64,000 bases of DNA from Toxorhynchites rutilus septentrionalis (GCF_029784135.1 NC_073744.1:65608593-65672592), one strand, 5' to 3'; positions 21,300-34,461 are shown, counted from the first letter of the stretch. The notes: generated from the sequence alone by a model not told the origin. Numbers and translations: made by a program.

Positions 21300-24200
21300 T
21301 GTTGATTATTGTAATAAATACTGTGATATTAGGAATGCTGAACGAAAACTAAAAACATGTTAACTTCGAAAAATCATAACTCAAAAACGAAAAAAAAAAT
21401 ATCTCCATATTCATATCTCCGGTATTCGGAAATGTTATGTGAAAAAACCTGAGCTTCCAAAAAATATAAAAAATATAGCGCTATTGGTTATGGCCCGAAA
21501 TCTTCGAAAATGAAAAATAAAATTCGACTCTCAGTAGTTTTGCTTCGACTAGGACTACTTTGGCTTTCGCCGTCAACATGATTTGAATTGATTAGAAAAT
21601 GAAGCGTTGAGAGAGAGGATGACTGATGAACTTTTCTAGCAAATGATTATTCCAATTGACGTGACTAATGAATATAAACCTGCCTCTTCATTCAACCACA
21701 CTTCAATCCACACTTTCACTTTCCCCTGACACGAATCTCGTTACCCGCGTACACAATCTTATTTTTACGTCCATATAAAGTGAAACGAAAACTTAATTTC
21801 TGATGCAAAAAAATAGTTACATCATTAATAGACGATTTGTTGTTTACCTACCGTGAACTCAAACCAACGAACTTAGAAAGTTATCAGGTGTGCTCTAAAG
21901 GTCCTCGCGTTAGTATTAGTAAATAGCGTGTAGTTTGGGAGGAATTTAAAACACAATTTTAGTTCACTTTGTCTCCGAGTTCAATTTTGTGAAAAAAAAA
22001 ACACACAGAAAAACTGGTTTATATCAACAAAATTCACAAATTTGTTAGTGTTTCTGAACACAACGCTGAACGCTATTTTATATGTGTGAGTAACCATCGG
22101 GTATGATACAGAAAAATCTAGTTCACCTGTAGTATACATATGTCAAACCACGATGAACTCAAGCATCGCTACATGCATTCATGATACATGAGAGAGTGAT
22201 ACGAATTCATTTTGGGGAGAGTCACTTCAATTTGCAATGAAGTCCATTTGACGGAGAATAATGCAATGGGATAGTGATTGCCAATTATAATTTTAAAAAA
22301 TCAGGAAGAGCGAAAAAGAAAATCAGAAATAAATCAGGACAAAGTACTTGTTCGCTAACTGGACTGAAACTTCAACTCATTTATCGAATTCCACTCGCTT
22401 ACTGGGTTGCAAAACAGCAAATCAAAACTTTAAAATGAATATGACGCCTAAAATTGATACGTAAATGGGCTGCAGACCAGTTAACGGAATCCATGTTAAA
22501 GAGCAGTCCATTCGAAGTAGGCACAGTTAGCGGACGACACCTGTAGTTGGGTGTGTATGTATATTGTATATTGAGTTGTGCTGAAAGTTCATGCCGATTT
22601 ATTGTGAAAACAAAAGCATACTTTTGGGGGGTTTCAAAACATTCATTTAATATTACAGGTACAATTTTGTTCTACAATCTTTAGTCATTTTTCACGCAGC
22701 TTGAAAATTCTGTCCTTCCAAAACATTTTCACTTTCTCGTCGAAAACTTCTCAATGCATTTTTTTCATGTCATGATGGATCGCGACTCCTATCACACTGA
22801 TTACTGGATTACATATTACATATATAATAGTATATATATATATTATATAGCTGACCCGGCAAATCTCGTCCCGCTCAACATTTGTTTTTTTGTTATAAAT
22901 ACCTTCAAACATTCACGTTTTCTTACTATGAGAAAGTTCATGGGTACAATCGCAGAACTGTTCATTGATTGATACTCTAATCGACCCGGTTGAATTTTCC
23001 TTTCACTATAAAATTCTTAGTATTTCTAACAAAACTCAGCATTATAATATCAGATTATTTTCAGACTCCATTCTCGTTCAAGATTTTTCGACCACTTGCA
23101 AATAACATGTTTCTCCGTTACATGGAATAAATGTTTTATACAGAAAATATGATAGAATAAAGACAGCCCTAAATCGGACAATTCCTCCCTCGAGTTCTGC
23201 TCTTATAAACACATTCGGCGATACTTTTTTTATTGGTATAGATAGAAGAAGATATAAGAGTGCGTTTCATCACATTAAAATCCATATCCAGTAGTTACCA
23301 CTAAGCCAACCAGTACCAGCTTCCCATCAACGATATCATCAATCCATCCAGCACCTGCTTCACCAGAACCAAAACAACAACAGGGGATCACCACATTTCA
23401 CCGAGGACAACATTGGCACATTCCATTCCCACGGCCACGGTTGTTCGTATAAATCAGAACCCAAACACCATATGGTCATATGGTAATCAATGTCATAACC
23501 CAAACACCATATGGTGATCAATAAATAATTTCTTGCTATAAAAGCTAGAGGGATAAGCTAATTAAGTTAGTTCTAGTTCAGAACGTATAAGTGACAGTAA
23601 TGTAAAGTGTAGGATTAGAAGCATAATAAATATTTTTTTATGTGAAAATAGTAATAAAATCGTTAATTCAGTTTCGAACAAAGATCAATTTCGTTAGCGC
23701 AAACATCAAATGGACTAACAGCACTTGTCACTATGTAATTGTAGAACAGATGGGAATTTAATTTTCCGAATTTTCCCATTTTCCTTCAGAGTTTTCCGAA
23801 AATTTTCAATTGTCATGTTTGGGTGGAATATTTTTGATTGAAATATTTGTAATATTTTTATTGGACCCCTTCTCCATTCCAGATGAGGGTGGGGTGTCAT
23901 ACCATCAGAGAAACATTCCCCCCTTCCCCCTCAGAAAGGTAGGAAGAGTGTTGAACCACATTAGCAACGTTTCTTGCCCCCTAAAACCGCCACATGCCAA
24001 ATTTGGTTCAGTTTACTTGATTAGTTCTTGAATTATGCAGAAATGTATGTTTCATTTGTACGGTAGTCCTAATTAATTTAAATTAATTAATTCTCGAGTA
24101 ATGCAGAAATTTGTGTTACATGTATATGGCAGCCCTAACCACCGTTAAATCATTTATTATACCCTAAAACCTCCACAAGCCAAATTTCGTTGCATTTGCT

Positions 24201-24370
24201 TGATTATTCCCGAGTAATGTAGAAATTTGTGTTTAATTTGAATGACGCACACAGACCGCCCCCCCCCCCCCTTAAAGAGGGGGAGGGGTCTCAAACTATC
24301 ACGAAAACCTTCCCTGACCCCAAAAACCCCTACGTATCTATTTTCATGTTGATCGGTCAGACAGACAGAC
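21300..24370. other. Intron stretch with repeat fragments
   Basis: No gene. At about 22852-22890 the phrase AGCTGACCCGGCAAATCTCG is similar to AGCTGGCCCGGAAAACGTTG at 25554, a motif family seen at the edge of interspersed insect repeats. ATATAT runs lie at 22815-22850. ACCCAAACACCATATGGT is present twice (about 23460 and 23498). A GCTATAAAAG TATA-like box at about 23535 followed by AATAAA near 23626 resembles the U3/R of an LTR, but no partner or ends were found. A C13 run followed by an inverted G run is at 24253-24292. Confidence 0.4.
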
Positions 24371-24377
24371 ATACAGA

Positions 24378-25170
24378 CAGTGGCGCAAAGCGGTACAAGT
24401 TTGAGTTTTTTGAAAATCGGAAAACCACCGGAAATCGGGGTTTATAAAAAAAATGTTGATGTCAAATGTCTTAAATTTGCATGACACGTTGAGATTTACA
24501 GTTATCTTATTTTTTTTCGAAAATCGATTTTTCAGACGGAAAATTGACCAAGAACCAAAAAAAATTTTTTTTAAACGAAAAAAAACCTGTAAACCTGTAA
24601 ATCTCGACGAGTAATGCAATTTTAAGACATTTGGCATCGTAAAAAAATGTTCAATCCACGATTTTCGGTGATTGTTCGTTTATCAAAAAAACTCAAATTT
24701 TAACGTTTGTGAGACCAGTAAATGAAGTCCGAATGAGCTAATATTTTGTATAGGGTATATTATCGTGTAAATCAACATTTCGTAGCAAGTTCCGAATGAA
24801 AAATCGAGATAACTATTTTTATTGGCACCCAAAACCATACTTTTCGTTTCGTATTCCGAGAAAAAACTAAGTCCCAGAGTGTCGATTTTTGACAAATTTT
24901 TTTTTCGAGATGACACTAGATCTCGACGTTTCATGCAATTTTAAGACATTTGGCATCAACTTTTTTTTTTCGAAAATCCCGATTTCCTTTACTCCCACCT
25001 TGGGTGATTTTTCGATTTTCAAAAAACTCAAACTTTGATCGCTTTGCGCCATTCTACCTCAAATCCGATTGAGCAGATATTTGGCATAGGGTGTTTTTTT
25101 GGAGGTGGTGAACATTTTTTATGAGATAACTTTTTGAAATTAGAGATGACCATTTTCATTGGCACCCTAA
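24378..25170. repeat. Degenerate foldback repeat related to 20.1 kb
   Basis: The left arm starts near GTGGCGCAAAGCGGTACAAG (24381) and the right arm includes AACTTTGATCGCTTTGCGCC (about 25031-25050) ending CATTGGCACCCTAAT at about 25158-25172. Internal copies of GACACTAGATCTCGACGTTT and the aligned GACAGTAGATCTCGATGTTT of 20.3 kb show shared origin. Non-coding. Confidence 0.6.
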
Positions 25171-25171
25171 T

Positions 25172-26036
25172 ACAGATATTATAATATGTAATATGTAACA
25201 TGTATACGTATATATTATACGTATAAAATCTGACAATGTCTGTAAATCTTTCATCCTTGAAATAAGGTTCTGAAGAGAGAGAGAAAAAGAAATCTCGCAA
25301 CTCTATTCTCAATGCTCATTTATTCATTTCACGTTGAAGGCATTGTGCTTCGTGTTCTGTCATCGTGAAGCGAAAATCATGATGAATTTTCAGATGATAT
25401 AAACGCACTTTCAAAATAAAATTATGAATGGAATTTTACTTCCTCGTATCGAATATGCATTCAATGTAATATTAAACAGAAAGTTTTTTTAAAGTTGCGA
25501 AAAGTATTAAACAGAAAAACAGTATCTGATGATAATTTTATATTATGATTAGCTGGCCCGGAAAACGTTGTCCTGCCATATATTGGGAATTAATTTGTTT
25601 ATTTGTTTACACTATCGATTTCCTTATATTTTGTCTAAATATACCATAAAAATATGTGTATGACGCAATCCTTGCTTCGATCATTCAACCGAATACAACC
25701 AGCAATATGTGAGACCGAATCCGATCGGACTTCATTTTTTGTTTGAATACACGCACTGTACTGTCACGACAATACATTGCGTTTTGGCCTGTCAACAGCA
25801 AAGACTGTGTCGGCTTTGCTCATGATAGCGTCTTGCAAAGTGATATATTCTTCCTCATGCCGCTTGTGTTGATAGTGTCGTAGGAATCGCAGTCGTTCGT
25901 GTTTGTCAACGATGAATTCCACAATATGGGTTTTCCCTCGAATCACACTTTCTCGCGTCACTGTGAATTCGCCTACTTAGGATTGATGACAATAACGTAA
26001 TTGTCTTTTGTAATTCGAGCAAGTGTGATTTGAGGT
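25172..26036. other. Intron stretch, unassigned
   Basis: A 65-residue - strand frame at 25764-25961 (ending near a run KADTVFAVDRPKRNVLS) is not recognised. The phrase at 25554 matches that at 22852. No feature can be supported beyond that. Confidence 0.35.
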
Positions 26037-26474
26037 ACCGTTCTGAATCATATTTCGGACAACATCATATTTCGGACACTTTGTTCTAATATCTTGAAAT
26101 GCTTAATGTACTGATGATATAACTATAAAATTAATATCAAAATTGCTTCTTTAGAGTAATCCCTTGGTTCCACTATCATTTCATATGAGAACTACATTTG
26201 AATTATAACATAATCGGCGAAAATCTATCAACACTACTCACTATCGTTTGTGTTTGACGTTAGCTTAGCGTGAGCACGTAGAATTTACCCGTTCATTAAT
26301 ATTTAAATTTTTCCCGTGTTTAATCAGTTCTCATCATCGTATGAAAGTAGAAAGCTTAAAAGCATATTGAACTAATTTATTTAAAATATCAACCAAATAA
26401 TACCTGTGCATAAAGTTTAGACCTGTTTTCTGCATCATATGCCTTAAGCGTCCGAAACATGATTCAGAACGATA
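26037..26474. repeat. MITE with 25-bp inverted repeats
   Basis: Left end 26037-26061 reads TACCGTTCTGAATCATATTT and on to CGGAC; the right end 26450-26474, reversed, reads TATCGTTCTGAATCATGTTT and on to CGGAC. Two mismatches in 25. TA at each tip fits Tc1/mariner-type targeting. About 440 bp and non-coding. Confidence 0.78.
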
Positions 26475-28555
26475 TTTCAATAATTGATTGTGCTCATTCA
26501 AAAAGGCTTTCAAAGTCTGTCACGGAAATCTGAGAACCACTATATCGGCATGGAATGGCTGATAATATACCATGCCCTATTGTCAGTTCATGTGAGCTTT
26601 GGCAAAATTCTGATGTCTTCCGATGTAAGATGGTGTAAGATTAGGAGCTTTAACCTTTTTGGCGCTTGCACACACACATATTAAAATAATGCAGTGTATG
26701 GTAGTTACAAATGGCAACACACTACAATACAAATTGAAACATCGTTTGTTTACAATGACGCAACGCAGCAAGATCTTCTCCTAGTCTCATAGAAGTTGGA
26801 CAAAGTGTAAATAAAGATAGAAGGCACTATACACTTCTTATTTATTTTCTTGAAAGCTGAGATTTTTTTCAATGACATATCCAAAAATCAGAGAAGTATT
26901 TTTTTCGTTTTTGAGTTATGATCTAGGTATTTATATCATATCACTGGGTTTTAACCCAGTGTTTTCAATTCCTAGTTTTATACCTTCACTCGTTTCTGTG
27001 CAGATACCCCTACCTCGAATTCTATTTGAAATTTTTTTGAGAGTGTTGGATTCATGGATGGCTTGCAGGACCTGCAGAAATCTTCTGTATGGATGAAGGT
27101 CAGCTGCCAATTCAAATGGGGTTAGCTGGGAGGCAACCACTTAATCGCTACTGAGCATCCGGATCTGGATTCTGCACCAGGAACTTAAGATCTCTAGGAA
27201 GCGTGAAGTAGAAGCAATTTGGACAGACTAGTACTTTAGGTCCATGGTCGATCTTTTCCAGTAACTGTGGATTCTCATTATATTTTCTAGCTACCAGATT
27301 GAATTTCATATATATTTTCATATTTTATGAATGGATGTAGATTCTAGATATTTGTTCCAATTCCGAGAATTTCTCTTTTGTTCCTTTTTTGTGTAATTTT
27401 ATTCACATTATGACCACATTATTTATCCCCCCCCAACATACAACTGTTCTATAGACAGCTGTGGAAAAAGGTAGGAAATTTCATCCTTTTTTTTTTCTTC
27501 CAGAACCCAATTATCGGCGACTGGGTAGAAATGCAAAAACAAAATAATACCCTTCCTCAACATAGCTTCCAAATTCATTTGTTCTTAAATCCTATGAATG
27601 ACCATGCACCGGGGACACGAAAAGTTTAAATAAAGCGCTGTTCTGTTCCCGCAATCGGAGACAACTTAAGTACAATCGAGAAAGTTGAAGAGATATAAAA
27701 GAGCTTTAACAGGCGGTGTGCAATTTCCAGGCGGAAACTCAATATCGTTTGCTCGTGTTTTTGTCCTTCGCCAGAAACGTGTCGGCTCTTGTTTTAAATT
27801 TTGTATTGCTTGTTGATGATGACGGAGCCTGTTGCTCCTTTCACGCTGTAAGTGTTTCGTTCCGTGAAAAGGGAAGAGGGAGAAGGGAAAAGGTGTGTTC
27901 CGTGGAACTGTGAACCGCCGCTGCGGCGGAGAAAATGAATTGCTTGGGTAAATATCCCACTGTTAAGAATAATATGTTTATGGCCAGAGCTAGCAGTGGT
28001 TCTCGGTCGGTGTCGTACAAGAGAAGTCGGGGGGCGAGGGCTGAATTTCGGTACGATCTATCCAATTTGTGGCAAGTCTCAATAATGCTTGAGAGCTGTT
28101 CGTTTGGTCGAAGTCAAATGGCCATCATAAACGGGGCCAAAATTGGACATTCAACTTGTCTGATGGAATTGCCCTTACCGAATGTGTATATGTCGGGGAA
28201 TTCGCAAAGGATTGGCTAGCTTGATGAGGCAATTTTCACACGTTCCTGTAATAAAGTGTTGAAGGTTCTTTCTCAGTGAATTATAGGGAGTGCTGAGAAA
28301 AATTTTCTCCACAGAGGTAGCTTCTTATATATTTCGTTTTCGGACACCTTTGCTTTTTCAGCTTTGATCGTATTGCTAACGAGAAACCTGAAACAACGAG
28401 GTCTCCCATAATCGATATGATTTTTTAATACATAAATGTATACCCCGCTTTATACGAGAAAATGTGAAAAGCGAGAAAAACAATATTTTTCTCTTTGAAA
28501 TGCTAAGCCGGTTATTGATCCCCGTTTACACGATCCGATGTTCGAACTGATATTT
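26475..28555. other. Intron stretch without recognised genes
   Basis: Open frames here (for example 27935-28219) carry no recognisable domain. No element ends could be defined. Confidence 0.4.
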
Positions 28556-28559
28556 TTTT

Positions 28560-29280
28560 GACGTAGAACTACGTCTTTCAGGAAGGGTGCCAAATCAGAA
28601 AACAGGTCACGTTTTTATGAAATAAAGTTAACGTCAATAACTATTTTCACTGTGAACGAATTCTCACGATTTGCATACCAATCGAATCGGAAATTCTCTA
28701 AGATTTGTTTGATATGTTATACATTACTATTCGCTAATCTCTAATCGGTTTAAATCCGCTTTGAAAATATACATGAAAGTCGGGGGTATTTTTTTCCCAC
28801 TGAGCTGTGTTTCCCCAACACGGACTTCAAAATTAATGTGCCTGGAGGAATCTGCTTTGTAAATACATGCAATTCGGGGGTATTTTTTGGTGTTGAGTAC
28901 TTTTGTACTCGCTTGTTTCCCTAAAACGTACTTTTAAACTGAGAAGCCTGGAAAAATCGTCATTTCAGATACTAGAGGTGAATGAACTTTCGCGGTTCGA
29001 GAACTACGTAAACATGAGATGTGCAATAATTTCAGAGGGAAATGTAAAATACAATGATCGTTTGACAATTCTTCCGTTCACATATTTTGGTAGTCCGAGG
29101 CATCACATCTAACGTAAAAGGACGTTCATCAAATTTATTTGTAACGAAGAACATAATCTATTACAAAAATTTCGATGCATTCTAAAATAATATTCGAAGT
29201 GGTACACAAGTGGATTGCATAATGTAACTGCGTAGTTCTACGTCGAAAATATGCGGTCGTGTCCTAGATACAACCCCTTA
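28560..29280 (-). repeat. Palindrome-ended repeat, copy 2 (inverted)
   Basis: The terminal palindrome GACGTAGAACTACGTC is at 28560-28575 and the opposite end, reversed, reads GGGGTTGTATCTAGGACACG at about 29260-29277, preceded inside by the CGTAGTTCTACGTC block at 29231-29245. It shares TGCCAAATCAGAAAACAGGT with the copies at 4.9, 37.5 and 61.8 kb (their complement). Inside, 28760-28945 contains a GGGGGTATTTTTT phrase repeated about 105 bp apart. Non-coding. Confidence 0.75.
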
Positions 29281-29633
29281 CAATTTTTTTCATGGTTGAA
29301 TATCAGACAACAACTCTCCGCCTTGAGGATGATGAATACTTTCTACTTCTTGGTAAAGTGTTCTAAAAAACTTATTGTCACCACTAACATGATGGTTGTG
29401 ATATTAATTTTGGAGAGCTAGTAGCACTGTTCTTCATATGTCATTATACGGTTCCATCAAAGAGTTTGACATTCATTGATCTATTCTTTGCAATCTCAAA
29501 GCACATTTAATTTATATACTGGTTTAACATAATTTTTTTGAAGCACCGCAAATATAGGGTAAATTATCTTCTTTTAGTGTGTTTTCACGCAACTAGTGAA
29601 TGCAAATCGACATTTCTTCATGAAAATCACATA

Positions 29634-30507
29634 TTAGGCTGTCAAAAAAGTCCTGCGGTATTTCCGCGAGGTGTCATTGTAAGCGCGTAGTTCTAGTTGT
29701 ATTCATTGTATCGAGTCATACTATAGCTTGTTGGAAAGGTATTTTTGCGCGCTATAATATAGTCCTTGACAGTGTTTTGTTTGGTTAAGTCGTTCGTGAG
29801 TTATAGTGTCGCAAATATGGAGCAAAATAAAGAGAAAATCCGACATATTTTACAGTACTACTATGACAAAGGCAAAAATGCATCTCAAGCTGCCAATAAA
29901 ATTTGTGCAGTTTATGGACCCGATACAGTTTCCATTTCCACCGCACAACGATGGTTTCAACGTTTTCGTTCTGGTGCAGAGGTCGTCGAAGATGCGCCAC
30001 GCTCCGGAAGGCCTGTTGTCGAAAATTGCGACAAAATCGCTGAATCAGCCGAGAAAGACCGGCATAGTAGCAGCCGTAGCATCGGCCAAGAGCTGGGGAT
30101 AAGTCATCAAACCGTTATTAACCATTCGAAGAAGCTTGGATTCACAAAGAAGCTCGATGTGTGGGTGCCACACACGTTGACGCAAAAAAACATCTTTGAC
30201 CGTATCGACGCATGTGAATCGCTGCTGAATCGCAACAAAATCGACCCGTTTCTGAAGCGGATGGTGACTGGCGATGAAAAGTGGGTCAATTACGACAACG
30301 TGAAGCGCAAACGGTCGTGGTCGAAGCGGCTCAGACGGTGACCAAGCCCTCATTAACGGCCAGGAAGGTTCTGCTGTGTGTTTGGCGGGATTGTCAAGGA
30401 ATAATCTATTATGAGCTGCTCCCCTATGGCCAAACGCTCAATTCGGACCTGTACTGCAAACAACTGGACCGCTTGAAGGTAGCACTCATGAAGAAGAGGC
30501 CATCTTT
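29634..30507 (+). mobile_element. Mariner transposon copy 2, right half missing
   Basis: Left inverted repeat TTAGGCTGTCAAAAAAGTCC at 29634 with TA before it is identical to copy 1. The element breaks off at about 30507, exactly where retrotransposon sequence starts, and the missing right half is not found after the retrotransposon. Between 29728 and 29775 it has a segment absent from copy 1. Confidence 0.9.
29817..30507 (+). pseudogene. Mariner transposase pseudogene, N-terminal two thirds
   Basis: ATG at 29817 opens an uninterrupted frame of about 175 codons covering both HTH domains and the first catalytic Asp (MVTGDEKWVNYDN, about 30260-30298). Unlike copy 1 it has no extra A bases at the homopolymer near 29898 or 30190. 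At about 30320 a 7-10 base deletion shifts the frame (SWSKRLRR then stop); the next part (LLCVWRDCQGIIYYELLPYG) is read in another frame up to the break. The second and third catalytic Asp codons are lost. Confidence 0.88.
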
Positions 30508-33409
30508 TTCATTTCAAAAAATTTCAAAAACGTATTTAGCCCTTGAGAATCAGTTCAAAAATTTGATCAAAGGGAAAAAACGAGCTTATTGGTGAAATTT
30601 CGTGGGAGGTTTGTCACGAGAAACGTCAATTAAAAAATTATGGAAAGTGGCTCGAAACATGAGAAATCCCTCTTTAACGAATGAAAGCGAAGAATATTCA
30701 CATCGATGGATTTTTAATTTTGCGCGGAAGGTTTGTCCCGATTCCGCTCCCGTGAAAAAAATTGTTCGAGATATACCACAAGATAGGTGCGATCTTGATT
30801 CCGGGTTTTCGATGGTAGAATTCTCTCTTGCTCTCCTTTCTTGTAACAATTCGGCTCCGAGAACGGATAGAATTAAGGTTAACTTGTTGAAAAACCTCCC
30901 TGATGTGGCGAAACATCGCTTGTTGAATTTATTCAATCGGTTTCTGGAGCATAATATTGTTCCAGATGATTGGAGACAAGTACGAGTTATAGCTATTCAA
31001 AAACCCGGAAAACCCGCGTCCGACTTCAATTCGTACCGCCCAATAGCAATGCTGTCTTGTATACGGAAATTGTTGGAGAAAATGATCCTGTTTCGCCTTG
31101 ATCGATGGGTTGAAACGAATGGCCTACTCTCAGTTACACAATATGGGTTCCGCAGGGGCAAGGAGACGAATGATTGTCTTGCGTTGCTTTCTTCAGAAAT
31201 TCAAATGGCTTACGCCGAAAAAAAACAAATGGCTTCAGTATTCATGGACATAAAGGGAGCCTTTGATTCTATTTCAATAGAGGTTTTGTCAGACAAATTA
31301 CACTCTCGGGGTCTGCCGCCTCTATTGAATAATATGTTATATAACTTGCTTTGTGAGAAACATTTGAACTTTTCTCACGGAGTAAGTCGGCAATAAGTCG
31401 GTTCTCTTACATGGGCCTCCCTCAGGGCTCATGTTTAAGCCCCCTTTTGTACAACTTCTATGTAAGCGACATTGACAATTGCCTTACACAAAATTGCAGC
31501 CTGAGACAACTTGCAGATGATGGTGTGGTGTCTGTCGTAGGATCAAACGAATCCGACCTGCAAGAACCCTTACAAGATACTTTGAACAATTTTTCAACCT
31601 GGGCCATTGGGCTAGGGATCGAATTCTCCACGGAGAAAACAGAGATGGTGGTTTTTTATAGGAAGCATAGACCAGCAAAACCAAAGCTTCAACTTTTGGG
31701 TAAACCGATCATTCATGCTATGTCATTCAAGTATCTTGGGGTCTGGTTCGACTCCAAATGTACTTAGGGGGCCCATATTAGGTATCTGAGTAAAAAATGT
31801 CAACAAAGAATAAACTTTCTCCGTACAATTACCGGCACCTGGTGGGGTAATCCCGAAGATCTTATAATGTTGTATCGAACAACTATTCTCTCAGTGATGG
31901 AGTATGGAAGTTTCTGTTTTCAATCAGCTGCCAAAACACACCTCATTAAACTCGAGCGAATTCAGTATCTTTGTCTCCGTATTGCGTTGGGATGTATGCC
32001 CTCAACGCATACCATGAGTCTCGAGGTTTTGGCAGGCGTACTCCCACTAAAAGATCGCTTCAATTTATTATCTCTTCGGTTCCTCATTCGGTGTAAGGTT
32101 ATGAGCCCATTGGTGATCGGAAACTTTGAGCAGCTGATCGAGCTAAATTTTCGCTCCGGATTCATGAGTTCATATCATGAATTCATCTCCATGCAGGTTG
32201 ATCCTTCTTCGTATATTCCCAACCGTGTTTGTTTTCCTGACTACATCAATTCCTCTGTGCATTTTGATCTGTTCATGAAGGAGAAAATCCATAATATTCC
32301 AGATTATCTTCTTTCGGGGATCGTTCCTACGATCTTCAATGTAAAGTATGGGCGTATCAATTGTGATAATATGTACTTTACTGATGGGTCCACTATAAAC
32401 GAGTCCACAGGATTTGGAGTGTTCAACGAACTTTTTAGCACATCCCACAGTCTTCAGAATCCTTGCTCAGTGTATATTGCTGGTCGCCTCACGACCTGTT
32501 ACATTGTAACGGATAGTCTTAGCTCTGTCGAAGCTATCCGTTCAGTGAGGCCGGAAAAGCACTCGCCGTACTTTCTTGAGAGAATACGAGAAATTTTGAG
32601 TGCTTTATCCAGACGCTGTTATGTCATTACCTTTGTCTGGGTCCCTTCACATTACTCAATCCCGGGTAATGAGAGGGCTGACTCATTAGCAAAGGTAGGT
32701 GCAATTGAAGGCGACATTTATCAGCGTCAAATCGCCTTCAATGAATTTTATTCTTTAGTCCGTAAAAATACCATCGCAAACTGGCAACGTAAGTGGAACG
32801 AAGATGAATTGGGCCGGTGGTTTCACTCGATTATCCCTAAGGTTAGCCTCAAACCATGGTTCAAAAGTCTGGACTTGAGCCGGGACTTTATTCGCACCTT
32901 CTCCCGACTCATTCCCAATCACTGTTCGTTAGACGCGTTATTCTTTCGTTTCAATCTGGCCGGTAGCAATCTCTGCATTTGTGGCCGAGGTTACCACGAC
33001 ATCGAACACCAAATATTTGTTTTCCTTAAAGCTATCGATGTTCGTGTGTGATTATCCTTATATCCTTATACCCTGCTTTTCTTCCTTTACGAGCAATTGG
33101 TACCCTTTCTATAATCAGGAGAACAAGTTGAAATGTAAATTCACAAAAGATATACGATTAGATTTAAGAATTGAGTGTGTGTGATTATCAACATTGTAAT
33201 AATTTCCTTATATCCCATCCTTTTCCTGAAAAATTATGTCACCCTTCTAAACTCGAGTCCACCGCGAGTAATCGGTTTCCCACATTACTAACCATAGATT
33301 TAAGAAAATTGTTTGTATATATATGGTTTTAAAAACATATTCAAGAAATCGGCTCCTTTAAACTTACGTAACTGAGCCTGTGAAAGTAAACGAATTTAAT
33401 AAAAAAAAA
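30508..33409 (+). mobile_element. Non-LTR retrotransposon copy 2 (EN-RT-RNase H), 5'-truncated
   Basis: It shares most of its sequence with copy 1 (10337-14161) from the end of the endonuclease-RT linker through the 3' UTR and A-rich tail. It starts inside a truncated mariner, leaving a chimeric junction. No target duplication was recognised. The 3' tail ends at about 33409. Confidence 0.88.
30536..33051 (+). pseudogene. Retrotransposon RT-RNase H pseudogene, copy 2
   Basis: RT motifs are YRPIAMLS, YGFRRGKETNDC, FMDIKGAFDSIS (motif A), MGLPQGSCLSPLLYNFY (motif B) and LADDGVVSV (motif C). RNase H has FTDGS, VTDSLSSVEAI and VPSHYSIPGNERADSLA. Lesions: a short insertion near 31382-31395 (frame ends at GVSRQ); TAG at 31765-31767 where a Trp is expected; deletion of about 50 bases near 32480 that removes the ELAAIYWAL catalytic Glu block; deletion of about 105 bases near 33010 that removes the zinc-knuckle end. 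Confidence 0.9.
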
Positions 33410-33769
33410 GCCAAACAATCATTAAACTCTTTTCAATGGCTGAAAACAGGAACAATGTTTGAATCCACTTCTATATGGACCTGCAATCCTTTAATCTTCG
33501 AAAATTAATGCTTTTCCGAATCATCCTATATTTAACCTTATCCTTATCTTTATCCTACAATCCTATCTTCAACCTTATGCTTCACTCGATTTCTTGTTTC
33601 CAGCCTTTAGATTCACAACAAAATAAAAATCTAATATGTTTATTTAACCGCATAATCAAAAAAACTAATTTCATTTTTTTCTATACCTCTCTCACTGATT
33701 CTCCTCTTCCAATAGGAATTTTCAAATAGAAGCCGCCATATTATTCCCGTAACCATCCTTTAACTAATG

Positions 33770-33770
<1 letters not shown>
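33410..33770. other. Pyrimidine-rich flank before the TAA tract
   Basis: Repeats of CCTTATCCTTATC type at about 33535-33560. The phrase GAAGCCGCCATATTATT near 33730 recurs, diverged, as GACGCCGCCATATATATT at about 44740, so the two sides of the Dong-like element share related sequence. No gene. Confidence 0.5.

Positions 33771-33803
<33 letters not shown>
33771..33803 (+). repeat. (TAA)11 microsatellite, target of Dong-like insertion
   Basis: Eleven perfect TAA units precede the 5' end of the Dong-like element. Four TAA units lie after its 3' end (44576-44587). Dong of silkworm is known to insert in TAA repeats. Confidence 0.85.
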
Positions 33804-34461
33804 GGTTAGTTAAGCCTGGTGCACGTGTCTCGTAGTTCCCATCGTGACCTTCAGCCTCTGCCCAGGAAATCCGATCCCTACCGTCACGAGGTACTAGCTG
33901 AGATGCGAGCAACCCTTGGAAAGATCGGGTAACCAACTCCGGTGGGAACTTGGGTCGTATGCAAACAGGGAAGGGGGACTAGTGTAGCGTATGTTCTCCA
34001 TGTTAGGAGCGGCCCACAACAGCGTTTGTATTCCAGGTTAGGAACGGCTGAGATACCGTCCTTCAAGCAGGTTGAGGACTCTAAGAAGCAACCTGTGCCA
34101 ACCCGTGTTTTCCCGGGAAAAGGAAAACTACCAATAATGCAATTGAGAAATTGGAGAATTATAGTAACGCGATCGCCTGAGGAAGGCCCCCTAACTGGAG
34201 CTGGTCCTGGAACGGGCGTACATGCGAGCGGCTAGCGGCTAGAGGAATTGGTGCAAGAGCGCATTGACAGGCCGCCAACGGTAACGAATCATGTGGACGA
34301 GAGAGATGAATGAATTCGTGATTCGTTGCTATTATGTCTGCACAAGATTGGAGACGGACATGTCCGGCAGACCAAGAATGCTGGAAATGTTCAACGAGCA
34401 ATTCCCATGATTTGCCGGCCAACTAGATCGGAATAAGCTCTACACACGGAGACGAGCGATT

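Noticed and set aside
23400..23700. A solo LTR
   Set aside because: TATAAAAG and AATAAA are spaced plausibly, but neither terminal TG/CA ends nor a target duplication could be defined.
27935..28219. 94-codon open frame within the NPFR intron
   Set aside because: Not recognised, no splice support, and no conservation can be judged; not called as a gene.
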